Below, one piece after another: positions 10,089 through 22,300 of a stretch of 64,000 nt of DNA. The notes beneath the pieces were generated by a model, which searched no databases, had not been told where the DNA came from, and saw only the letters and a program-made list of their open reading frames with translations. The DNA is taken from NCBI RefSeq assembly GCF_000003815.2, contig NC_049981.1:18936585-19000584 (forward strand). The letters run 5' to 3'. This stretch comes from Branchiostoma floridae (taxonomy: Eukaryota > Chordata > Leptocardii > Amphioxiformes > Branchiostomatidae). The translations under genes were made by a program, and so were the position numbers. Position 1 is the first letter of the stretch; the number at the start of each line of letters is the position of its first letter.

Positions 10089-13013
10089 AGCGACTTCTAA
10101 TGATGTACCATGGTCAGTGGGGAAGGGGCAAGGCACAGGCCTGCAAAGTTGATACTTTGTCTTTTATATTCATTTGTAATGGTACATTTTATAGAGACAA
10201 TTAAGAACAAATCTGTCATGTTCACCCTCTGGGATAGGTCTGTGCAGTTTAAGGATAATAAGCTTGTAAGTTAGAACATTAAAGCGGTTGACATGTTGAA
10301 GTTGAAAAGACTCAAGTTCAAATCAACATTTCCTGTGAAGATACACTGCTGATGTTAAATCTTCTTTCTACATGGTTAATTTTTGGTTCCCAACAAGTTA
10401 CAGATGAATACCAATGTTGCCAAGGAAATATTTGAGCGGCATCAACTTGATCAAGGAGCAAAACAAAGTTTTCTTTCCATCCCAAACGTATAATTTGCTG
10501 TTACTGTTAGTAAGTTACAGGAAATTCTATTCAGTTCAGTTTGCAGTAATGCTTTCGAACAATGCAACAACATGGAGCCTTTTTCATATTACTTTGTAAT
10601 GTTTTATATGGTAGAGTTGTATCAATCTACTATGAAAGTCTATCTTATTGCATTTTTCATAATTTGGATGTTTTGTGTGCATTCAGTTGTAACACACATG
10701 TATTTGGGGACATCTGTGTTATTGGGGATATCTATGCTTGGATAGCCTGACATCCAGTCTTGTACAGTTCCTGAATGGACTCATGTTCATGTACGTATTA
10801 GTGAGTGAACTATAACTGTAAGGCCAGATGCAAGGTAAGCTGGTACTAAAAGATGTAGACCAGAACCTGTAAAGTCCCCTAGAAGGGAAATCTAGGATGT
10901 TGTAACAGCTGTTTACATGGAGCCTTATGAAGCCTTATTTGTGGCTGGTTGAAGATTGTTCTATGCTGTCATGTTGAGAATTCTGTTAGATGTTACCTAA
11001 GAATCCCCATTTTATACCCATGTTTTTTTAAAACAACTAACAATTCTATATTCGGAAATGTCTTTTTGGTACTTCATTAACTTTGTTATAGTGGTATTGT
11101 ATGTGTACTTAAAATATGATTTGTGACTTGATAGAACATAGTTCATTTGTACTTTGTGAATGTGTGTGCAGAGCAGTGACTAGTACTTGAACGTTATACT
11201 AGCAACTGACAAGCAACCATGTAATGTACATGGTTATGAGGGGTAATCAACCTTACCCAGAACTAAGGTACTTAACTTAAATTTTTGGGCACAATTATTA
11301 AGTATAAAGCCTTTTATGAATGTCTACGAAAATTCATATCACTGTGATCATTACTTTGCAAGCAACACCCAGATATCTTCGGTGGGAGAGAAGGAAAAAA
11401 AATTGACAATTGAGCTGCAACCTACATTGTGCAGGTCAACTTGCTCTGCAGAAAGTCAGATACCCACTTCTTTCTACTAAGGGATTCTTTATCAACCATT
11501 TTGACCATGTTTTTGTAGATTTCATGGCAAGAGAAGTTCACCCATGTTTTTCTTGCCACATTGCTTTTCAAAAGGAATGGATACTGACTGGAAAGTAGTG
11601 ACTACAGTGATTTGATGGACGTTGATAAAAGACTACTGTATATAATCATGCCCTGAAATTTGAGTTATGCACCTTATTTACATTTGAGGCCGTGAACTTA
11701 TTGATCAACTCCAATAGCTCCTGTGATTCTGCATAAAGCAAGAGATATCTGTCTGATAAACACTGACACAGGAATACTCCAAGGGCAGCCTTACAGGAGG
11801 GACAAAGCATTTATTGGAAACAGCAGAATTTGGATGTCCTCACATACAAACATGGCAGCAGTTCCTACTTGATGGTGCAACACACAATCCATGACATTAC
11901 AGTTTGGTATACTCTTTCTACTATGACTACCAGGAATCACCAGACATCACACACGATTATGTTTATAGCTACAACCCTTCAGGTGATAAAATGTTCTCAA
12001 AATCTAGATACTTTTTGAGAACTTGGCCACGCCAATATAGAAAATTCGGTCCTTTCTGGGAGAATTTGTACATACATTAGCCACACAAGTTGTCAGCATC
12101 TGTGAGATCTTAGTCAAAACAGGGCCTACATTCAAATCTTTCTATGGGATAGAAGCATTAAAATCACTGTCTATTGTAGAGGTTAAAATGATTACGATAA
12201 CATGCGATAAAATCTCTGCAAAGAATCTAAAATCAGTTGCTTACATATCTTTTAATCAATCTTACAGTACTGACGGTATTTCCTGGCTTGAGAAATTAGT
12301 AAACATTATATATGTGAAAGCATTAGTGAACACACTATGATACTGGTGACATTCTATGTATCAATTTACTTCAACAAGTCAGCTTGTTTCCTCTGTCTAG
12401 TCGTTCATATAGTTCAAAATCTTGATTCAAAAGCAGACAATTGAGAAATACAGTGCCAGTAAGTTGAGAAGTGTATATTGGTCCTTTCTGTTGTAGATCC
12501 CCTAGGTTCTCCCTCTCTCAGGGGACATAGAAAGGCTGTATATACTCAAATTGAAGGACCATAGTTTCCTCCAGCTTGTGACATCCACTATACTCAGAAT
12601 CAAAAACATCTCTGCAGTCACTGATTATTGGACTTATTCACTAGATTACATTAATTCATTCATTCACAAGTCTTAGTTCTACTGCAGTTGTAAGAGGCAA
12701 CAAACAGTATATTCACATAGTTGAAACTTCCCTCCACCCCTACCATTCTGTCCAAAGCCACTGGGAATAATGTGTTATCTGTGACATTCTTGTGTACTTC
12801 TTCATGCATAAGCAACCTTAGCCTTTTTGCTGTGCTAGTGTGAGAACTTTGCCAAATTATTCACATCCACCCGATACCAGGATAAAGCGCCACATAGCCT
12901 CCTTTGTCAGTCCCACACTCTGACTACATACACATCTTTGTCAGCAAATCTTTTTTTTTTTTTCAGCCCTCCTCGGAAAGGAGACTTCTTGCTACGACGA
13001 AAGCTGCTCGAAC
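10089..13013. other. 3' UTRs and intergenic DNA between convergent genes
   Basis: The bromodomain gene (plus) and the ankyrin gene (minus) point at each other across about 2.9 kb. A variant poly(A) signal ATTAAA at 10278-10283 could end the bromodomain transcript; no plus-strand AATAAA close by was noticed. A run of about 14 T at 12950-12963 lies just downstream of the ankyrin poly(A) signals. Short open frames here have no coding character. Confidence 0.6.
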
Positions 13014-13036
13014 TTTATTGTACAATTTCCTTTATT
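13014..13036 (-). promoter_or_regulatory. Two polyadenylation signals for the ankyrin gene
   Basis: On the minus strand AATAAA occurs at 13036-13031 and again at 13019-13014, starting about 74 and 91 bases past the stop codon at 13110. Either would give a very short 3' UTR. Confidence 0.6.
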
Positions 13037-13109
13037 CAAACAATCCTCTAGTTATATGAGAATCAAATGTTTGTTATTATAACTCCTCTTTACAAGCTTC
13101 AATGGCTCT

Positions 13110-13314
13110 CTAGCTGTGGTGCTCTCCCTCCGTGTCTTCCTCCCCGTGGATGACCCTCTCGTGTTCATCCATACTCTCCACGATCTCCCTCAGATTTTGC
13201 CGCAGCTCGTCGTGCTCCTCGTCTCCCTCGGGACCAGAGGTGGTTGTCTCTGTGGTGACGATTTCTTCCCCATCCTCCGCTACAACAGTCCGTGTGGTCT
13301 TAGTCACAATGACC
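13110..13314 (-). CDS. ANK: Ankyrin C-terminal exon
   Basis: The acceptor 'ctttctcag|GGTCATTG' begins the exon at 13314. It takes phase 2 from exon 29239-29118 ('[18 protein letters not shown]') and stops at TAG 13112-13110. The 67 residues read '[20 protein letters not shown]', then an acidic end '[19 protein letters not shown]'. The 'VTKT-R-VV--DG' phrase recalls the C-terminal regulatory tails of vertebrate ankyrins. Confidence 0.85.
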
Positions 13315-16300
13315 CTGAGAAAGAACAGTAAAAAAAGTCAGTATTACATTCTCAGAAAACTTTTGCAGATGGCAATCTGTCAATAGAAAAGGCTACCATC
13401 ACATCTTAAGCACAGTATGAAATCTGAGACTTGCATGATTAATGGACAAAGGTAATGTTCAAAACGGTATCAAAGCACCATAAGTATTATGGCAAGCGAT
13501 GAGAATGGAAAGTGAGAAAGAGGATAAAGCAAAGTGGCAGACAGAAAGCTGACCTGGAAAGTGTGACAGATGTACAAAGTAGCTTGCAGCAGCACAGTGA
13601 ACACATGGAGGACTGGAAGGAACCTTCGTCTATCTACTTATTTATACACTTATTCTTGTGTTTCTCACCAACCAAGGTCTTTCGGTTAGAGAGGGTGCTT
13701 ATAATGTTTGGTACATTACAGAGGCTCTTCTACAAAATAAGACACTAATACAGGTAACTAGTCAAGTAGTTACTAAGTCACATAGGTTTGGGTTTGTCTA
13801 CCTAAAATGACTTGTGGAAATCTATGGCATGTAGCAGTGGTAAAGATGGCAAACACATAAAATGATGATTTGTTTTAGTCTAAAGTTTTGCATTGGATTT
13901 CTGATTATCATTAGAAATTTATCATTTCTGATGATCAACATAGAATTGTCAAGGTGACTGGTCCGCTTTTTGAAGTGTGAATTGATGTACAATGTATAAG
14001 GTGTGGTCAAGCAGCATAAAGGAAATTGAATAACAGTTTGGACGTATTGTTATGCGAATTTAAACAGGACCTTACTGTGTGTTGTATGTATGGTTTAAAT
14101 GTACTACTTGTGAATAAGTGGTGGCAAAAGGGACATGACACAGCTGGTATGACAATGACTAGTTCTTTTTATTGCTAGAACACATTGTACATGACAAACA
14201 GCTGAAATGTTGGATAGGAAACACAGACGTAGAGGGTATAAAGGGGGATGGGTGATGTGATCTACTCAACACCCCACTGCACTTCCCCAAACTATGAAAC
14301 TTGAACAGTCAACATCTTGTGGGCATGAGTGTATCCAGGAAAATGATTCTTTTCCCGGTAACCTATTTCTTTAATCCTGTAAGAAGCACTGTCTGTGGTC
14401 TAACCATGACAAAGACAAGTTTGAACAAGGACACGTCAATGCCACAATGCTGTTGTCTTCACTCCTGTTAAACCAAACCATTCTGGCTGTCACCTTGGCC
14501 CCACAAAACAAAACAATACAGAACATTTGAAACATGGATCTGTACATATACCTGACACTATCCCTATCATCACCTGACCTAACCCTAACCAATGGAAACA
14601 ATGCCTGGCATGGGGCCAACGTGGCAATCAAATTTGGTTCCTCAGAAGTAAGATACAACACAAGTGGTAAGGTCATGTCCTCATGCCACCCATCCAATAA
14701 GTTAACCATGGAAACCCAGGCAGTACTTGACTACAGAACACTTTCCATGTCCACTCTCAGTAAAGGTACATGCCAATATTGAATGGGGAAGTGCAGTTAA
14801 CATTGGACCTTCAATAGGACTACACTAGAAAATTGACATGCATCTTATTTACTGCGTTTTTGTCTTTATCTAATTTTTTTTTCTTTTTGTATGGGACATG
14901 TCCCACTTGAAAGTATTGCTGTAGATATGACACTCATCTAGGGACAATGTTCCATGCCTCCATTGGAACAGCCCTAGGAAGTTCACTAGGGAGGTACTAT
15001 TGAAGGTACAAGGATCTGCTAAGAACGATTCACCCTGTGTTTAGGGAGTGAACGTGATGACTTTACAGTCATTGATGACTCATGCATCTTGAGTAAAATA
15101 ATTTGCAGGTGCTTGGTTTATCATTACATGCAGTCTGCAAATCAAATGCTATCACTGAGCTTTTTAAAATACAAGCCTTTGTTCTTATAAGCATTCAAGA
15201 ATATGACTTTTGCTTAAATGCAGAAAAATGCCTTATTGGCAATAATACAATATCAAATTTCAGTTTACGCTGCAAAATATTGCTAAATTTTCTGTGTAGT
15301 TGCTAGGGTACAATAGAAACCTTATATTTAGAAATGATAATGTTGTCTTCTTTTAAATATATTGCAACTTTAGCACTTTTACTACAAGGCAGTGGTTGCC
15401 ACATGGCAGCTTGCTAGATCCTTAATGCCAGATTGAGAAAGATATTTTACAAAGAATATGTTTTTGCTGTACAGCAGACTTGTTGATCATATACAAGTGA
15501 TACAGGTACTGAACGTAATTTAAGGATAAGAACAGCAAAGTCACCCCATCCTACCAGAGTTAGCCGTCAGATCCATCCTCCCCTTTGTTACCTACAAAAA
15601 TAATTTCACTCTATACACCTCACCAGAAATCACGTCTTTTTATATCTGGTAGGGGGTTTGGGGGCTTGTACTGAGTAACGTGGGGAAGGAATTGGCTTTT
15701 TTGATGAGGATCTGGGTGGAGGTTGTGGGGGCCCTGTAGCTGTCTCTGGTTGTGTATAGAGTTTAGGAGATGGAGTTTTGGAAGGTGTGAAACCCTCAGG
15801 CCAAGGAGTTGGTAGGCCTAACTCTTTCCATGTTTTGGGAGGGACCACAGGAGGTGTTTTCAGCTGACTAGGGGTGGTGGGTGACTTTGCCGCTCCTGCT
15901 ACGTCTGTACCAAAGAAGACTGGTGATGTGGCTGTTGGTGTAGGAGTTGGGGTCACCTCCTCCGCTTCATACTCCAACTCTGACTCAGTCATGCTCTGTG
16001 GTCGTGACAGGCGTGGAGACGGAGATCGTATTGCTTCGGTGTACCTTAGATTACCTGCCTTATCTACATCGTAATCACGCTCAACATATCCCATCTCATC
16101 CTCTTCTGTAATTTCTGCCTCAAAATCAGACTCAGAAGTAACTTCCACTGATGGTATTGAGATGGATTCTGCAAATGTCAGAGTTCCAGTCTCATCTTCG
16201 CTGTACTCCCTTTCCACAAAGGAGGGGCTTTTCTCTTCCACCATCGGGCTTGGTTGCTGGGGCGGTGGAGAGGTGACAGTCACAGTTTCCATGTATGTTA

Positions 16301-19300
16301 GACTGCCAGTCTCGTCTTCATCGTATGTCCTCTGCACATGTTTGTCCGTTTCTTCTTCACCAACCTCCAAGGGTGGTAGAGGACTGACATACATACGAAC
16401 ATCTTCCTCTGTTGGTATGCCTTTACCCTTAGCCTCATCAGGAGAAAGCAGAATCTGCTTCACCTCTGTGTCTTCAGAAGGCGTGGGAGATTTCAGCTGT
16501 GATGGGCTAACTGGGCTCAACCCTGCCCATGACTTAGGCCTCTTTGGCTTTGGCGGTACAGGTGGAGGCGTCTTTAAGTATGGACTGGATGGCAAGCTTG
16601 GAGGAGTTGATAGCTTTTGTTGTCTACCCTCCATCCTGGGTGTGTACACTGGTGATACTTTTTGTTGATAGGCTGGAAAAGGGTCAGGTGGAGTAGGTGT
16701 TCTTTGAAAAACTGGTGACGCTTCTTCTGCAAATTGCTTACGTGGCATTTCTGGGGATGGTTCTATGGTGAGGACGGGTGGTATAGGTTTCACCCTGACA
16801 GGCCGGGAGAGTTGGAGTGGTGGGGCCTCATGTAGAGCAGATTGGTAAGTTGTTACAGGCTGTGGCTGTGGCTTTGGTGGTGGTCTTACAATTGGTGGGG
16901 CAACTACAGCTTCCACAGGCTTCACTGCTGGGGGAGGACCTCTGGGAACTGGTTTTGGAACTACCTCTGGTGCATACAGAGGAAGTTCCTCCTGTGTTGG
17001 GTATCTCTTCAATAATGGAGATGTTTTCCCAATTTCAACACTACTGCCATTTGGTTTCGGAGCCACAGGTGTGACACCTGGCACAGCTGAGATTTTCTGA
17101 GCTATGGGTTTACGGATTTCCTCAGGTGACCTGCCAGTGGATGTCAATCGAACAGGTCCAATGGGCTGCTTTTTAGGTGTAAAGTACTGTTGTTTTGGCG
17201 GTGTGCCATAGGGCTCTGTTTCTGACTCAGAATCAGAAGTAAGTGGCAAGCGCGCCTCAAACACCACTGGAGCCTTTGAACGGAAGGGAGACTTTAGAGA
17301 GGAAAAGAAAATTGGTGCAGGCTCTATTATCTCAGAGACTTCTGCCTTGGGTAACACTTCTTTTTGTGGACGTTCTGCTAATTCCTCTGCAGCAGATGAC
17401 TCTGCAGTGCTTTCTTCAATGATTGGCATCTGCGATGGGAGTGATTTCAGATAGGCTTCAACTGCTGTCTTCTGCATTTCAACTGGCTTTGCCTCAGAGT
17501 CGGATAAGACTGAATCTGTCTCCTCTTCAATGGGGGTCATGAGAGCCTGCGATGACCGACTTTTCCTGGGTGCGTCTTCTGTCTCAGAGGAGGACGAACC
17601 CGGTTCTGTCTCCTCTTCGATAGGAGACAACTGATCCATGACAACTTCCTCGGCCATTAAAAGCATTTCTTGATCTCCCATTGCTGGTTGCTCAAACTCA
17701 AACGGTGGTTTTGTCTTGAGCATCTCTGCCAGGTGTTCCACCTGGTCGGAGTCTGAGACTGATCCTGTTGTTACAGGTTCTTCCTGCTCAGGTGTAGGAG
17801 CAGGAGCACATGGAGCCATGAACTGACTTGCTTCTTCCATCACCTCTTCAACATCCACAAACACTTCCTCAGGACTTTCTTCCTCTTCTGCTTCTACTTC
17901 AGCCTTGTCTTTCAATTCCTCATCCTCCACTTCAGCAGCCTTCTCTTCTAGTGTTTCTAGTTTTGGTTTGTCCTCTGGTTCGTCTTCAAATGAGGAGAAG
18001 CGTACTTCCTCAGCTGAGCTCACCTGTTCTCCGAGTAACGTCACCTGCTCCTTCAACTTTGCTACCTGCTCTGCTAAGGCTGCAGTTCGGATTTCTTCCA
18101 CAGATTCTGGGTCTTCAAGAACTCTGGATACCTCTTCAGTTGAAAGTGCCCTCTCGGCTGCCTTTGTTGCTTCAAAGAGAGCAGCAATTTCAACCAGATC
18201 AAGTGGTTTTCCTTTAATCTTTCTGGCCTCAAGTATGGCAGTTACGTCATCCAAAGTCATTGGTCTGCCTATTGTTTTGGCAGCCTCTCGAAGAGCAGAA
18301 ATTTCCTCTGCACTTAAATCTCTTCCTGTCAGCTCCACTGCCTTCACTACGGCATCACCCTCTATACCTGTCAATGGCTGCTCAGCAAGATCAGTTGACT
18401 GTAGAATAGCTGCTGCTTCGTCTGATGTTAACGACCTTCCTGTTGATTTCACAGTTTCTACAAGACTAATTGTCTCATCTGACTGTAAAGGACGTTGTGC
18501 TTCCTTTGTTGCTACCACCACAGTTTCGATTTCTTTTGCAGTTAGTGGTCTTTCCACAGCCTTGGTGGCTACCAGAATGCTGGCAGCAGTATTTGGTGTG
18601 AGAGCTTTCCCCAAATCCTTTGTTGCCTTCACAACAGACTGTAATTCGGTGGATGTCAGAGGTCTTTGAACTGACTTTGTGCTCTCAATGAGGCTTGTGG
18701 CTTCATTTGGTGACAGCTTCCTTTGCACAATTTTAGTCGCTTCCACAGCGGACGAAATCTCGCTTGGATTTGGCTTCCTCTCCACAGCTTTTGCAACCTC
18801 TATCAAGCTCAAAGCTTCCTCAGCGGTAAGAGGTCTTTCAACAATCTTTGTTCCTTCAAGAATCGCAGCGGCTTCATCAGGTGACAATGAACAATTTGAA
18901 GTCTTTACTGTATCAAGTAGTGCAGTCATTTCACCAGCTTTGAGTTTTCTCTCCACAGCTTCTGCTCCATTGACTATAGTAAGAGCTTGTTCTGGTGTGA
19001 GGGGTTTCTTGTTGAATACAGCAGCCTCAATGACTGACATTATGTCTGCAGAAGTTAGTCGTTTACCTGATGCCATTGCAGCTTCCACAACTGCAGCTGT
19101 TTCTTCAGGGTCTAACTGACCTCCTTTGACTTTCACTGCCTCTAGAATGGATGCAGCCTCACTGGGTTTCAGAGGTCTTCCAGCAGCCTGGGTTGCATCA
19201 AGAATTGCAGTTTTCTCATCAAGAGTTAGAGGTCTATCTGCTACCATGGCTGCCTCAAGAAGACCACCGCTCTCCTCAACTGACATTGGCTCTAGGACAC

Positions 19301-22300
19301 TGGCAAGTTCAGATGGTGTCAAAGGTCTCCCTGCTGTGTTTATTGCATCCAGGATGGATCTTATTTCTCCTGTTTTTAAAGTTCTCTTGCGAGATTTTAC
19401 TGTGTCAAGAATTGCTCTGAGTTCCTCTGGCCTCAATGGTCTTGAAGCTAAGTCAGCAGCTTCAGCAACAGTTATAACTTCATCTGGAATTAGGGGCCTT
19501 TTTGTAATCCTTTCAGCTGCCAGTAAAGAGATAGCATCATCAAGTGTTAGAGACCTGGCAACCACTGCTTTTGCAGCATTCAAGATACACTGTGCCTCTT
19601 CAGTGGTTAGTGGCTTTCCAGTGACCCTTGCAGCTGCAAGAATACCACCAGCTTCATGTGGTGAGAGGGCTTTCCCTGCTACCTTTGTTGCTGCAAAGAT
19701 GGACAGTATTTCTACAGCTGTAAGTGGTCTTCCCACAGCCTTTGCTGCCTCCACTACACTGGATGTATCATTTGGTGTCAGTGGTCTTCCAGCAGCTTTG
19801 GCAGCTTGTAACACAGCCGCTATTTCATCTGGCTGGAGAGGCATTCCTGCTGCCTTGATGGCCTCCATAAGTGCACTTGCTTCTTCATGGGTAAGTGGCC
19901 TCCCTGCAGCTCTGGCCACATTCATTATGGCAACAGTTTCTATTGGAGTCAGTTTCCGTTCCGCAATTCCTGCAGCTGTGAGGAGAGACGCAGACTCATC
20001 TGGTGTTAATGCACGTCCTACTTCCTTGGTAGCAGCCATGATGGCAGCTACATCCTCGGGTGTTAAAGACCTTCCTACTCCTTTTGTTGCATCAAGGATA
20101 GCAGATGTCTCCTCTGGACTAAGAGGTCTTCCTATTGTTTTTCCAGCTTCAAGAAGAGCCGTTACTTCTGTTGGACGGAGTGGTCTTCCCATTGTATTAG
20201 CAGCTCTAAGAATAGTAGATGTTTCATCTGCTGTGAGTGGCCGTACTGCAGCTTTACTGGCTTCTACTAGTGAAGCAGCCTCTTCCCTTGATAGTGGTCC
20301 AGCAGTGGCTTTTGTTGCCTCCAAAAGGGTCCGGGCTTCATCAGAAGAGACTGACCTTCCTGCTGCCTCTGCCCCACGGAGAACACTGGATGTTTCATCT
20401 GGTGTCAGAGGCCGACCGGCAGTGTTGGTTGCTTCAACAATAGATGATGCTTCACTTGGTGACAGTGGTTTTCCTGCAGCTTTTGTAGCTGCCAGTACTG
20501 CTACTGACTCCTCTGGCGTTATTGCACGACCAGTCACTTTGGATGCAGCTGCAATGGAGACTGCTTCTCCATATGTCAGAGGCCTCCCTGCATTTTTTAT
20601 GGCAGCCAGAAGTGACTTTGCCTCAGCATCAGTTACAGGCCTTTCTAAGGCTTTAGTGGCATCAACAACTGCTGTCGTTTCCTCTGGCGTCAAGGTCCTG
20701 CCTGCAGCTTTACATGTTTGGAGAAGGCTTGTTGCTTCTCCAGTGGTAACTGGCCTTTCTGCAGATTCTGCTGCCATGGTAACAGTTTCCACTTCATTAG
20801 AGGAAAGCTGTCTATCAGCTGCTTGTACTGCATTGAGAAGGGAAGAAATCTCTTTGGGCTTCAACTGCCTGCCCACTTTATTTCCTCCCTCAAGAATAGC
20901 TGCACTTTCATTTGGTTTCAAGGGCCTTGTTGCTGTTTTACATGCTTCGATGATATTGGATGCCTCCTCTGGTGATAGCTTTCTTCCTGCTGCTGATACT
21001 GCTTCCAATAACCCAGAACACTCTTCAGGTGTCAATGGCTTTCCTTTTGAAGCAGAAGCCCGACAAATAGTAGAAATTTCATCTCTTGTCAACGGTCTTC
21101 CAGCAGTGCTAGTAGCATTTAGGACTGTTTCCATCTCATCTGCACTTAAAGTCTGGCCCAATTCTTCTGTGGCTGAAATAATATTAGCTGTTTCATTGGG
21201 GTTGAGCGGTTTTCCCAACTTCTTGACAGCTTCAGCCAATCCAGACACCTCATTAGCAGTTAGAGGTCTCCCAGCAACTTGAGAAGCATCGAGAAGAGAT
21301 ACAGTCTCTTCAAGTGTTAGTGGCCTTCCAATATTTTTACAGGTCTCAATGAGGGCTGCTGTTTCATCTGGTGTCAGTTGCCTCCCTATAGCCTTGGCTG
21401 CCTCCATAATGGTAGTATTCTCATCGGCAGTCAGAGATCTTCCCACAGATGTGGAAGCTTCAATGATGGCAGCTACTTCATGTGGTATCAAAGGCCTTCC
21501 AGCAGCTTTACAGGCTTCTGTTAATGCATAAGCTTCTTCTGGAGTAAGAGACCTGCCCACGGTATCTAGGGCCTCCAAAAGTGTCGCAGCTTCATCTGTA
21601 GTTAAAGGCTTTGCGGCTGCTTTAGTTCCATCCAAGATGGTTTGTATTTGGGCTGGTGTGAGGGGTTTGCTGGTGACCTTTGATGCATGAATGACGGCAG
21701 CAATCTCATTGCTGTTCAATGGCCTTCCTGCTGTCTTCATGGCATCCACAATGGCAGAAGCTTCATTTCTTGTGAGTGCCTTATCAGACACCTTTACACC
21801 TTCAAAAACTGCAAACACTTCATTAGCTGTTAGAGGTCTTTCAACAACTTCTACAGCTTGCAGAATTGACGAAATCTCATCTGGTGTCATTGGTCTTCCT
21901 GTGGAGTTGGCAGCTTCAAGAATAGTTTTTGTTTCATCTTGGTTAAGCTGTCTACCTGACGTTTTTAATGTGTCCATGATAGCAGAGATTTCTTCAGCTT
22001 CTAGAGGAAGCCCCATCAGTCTACTTCCTTCAACTATAGCAGCTACCTCAGCAGGTTCAAGAGGTCTTTCAGCTGTAACGGAGGCCGTCATTATTGACTT
22101 TGCCTCATCTGTACTGAGAGGTCGTCTTATCGTTGCCACTGCCTCAAGAAAAGCTGCACTTTCGTCAGGTGTGAGTGCACGTCCTTCTGATCTGCAACCA
22201 AGCAGAATGCTGGATGCTTCATCTGCTGTTAATGGTCTAGTGCCAGCTTTGGAAGCTTTTAAGATAGAAGTAGCCTCCTCTAGTGACAGTTCTCTCCCTG

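Noticed and set aside
14371-14709. Minus-strand frame tested as a death domain exon
   Set aside because: No death-domain signature or helix pattern, and no supporting splice sites were identified.
19126-21282. Long open frame on the plus strand opposite giant exon 2 (about 718 codons), with several others like it
   Set aside because: It mirrors the 57-nt repeats on the other strand. The Ser/Ala/Val-rich peptide is an antisense by-product of codon use, and the minus frame has conserved motifs and splice sites.
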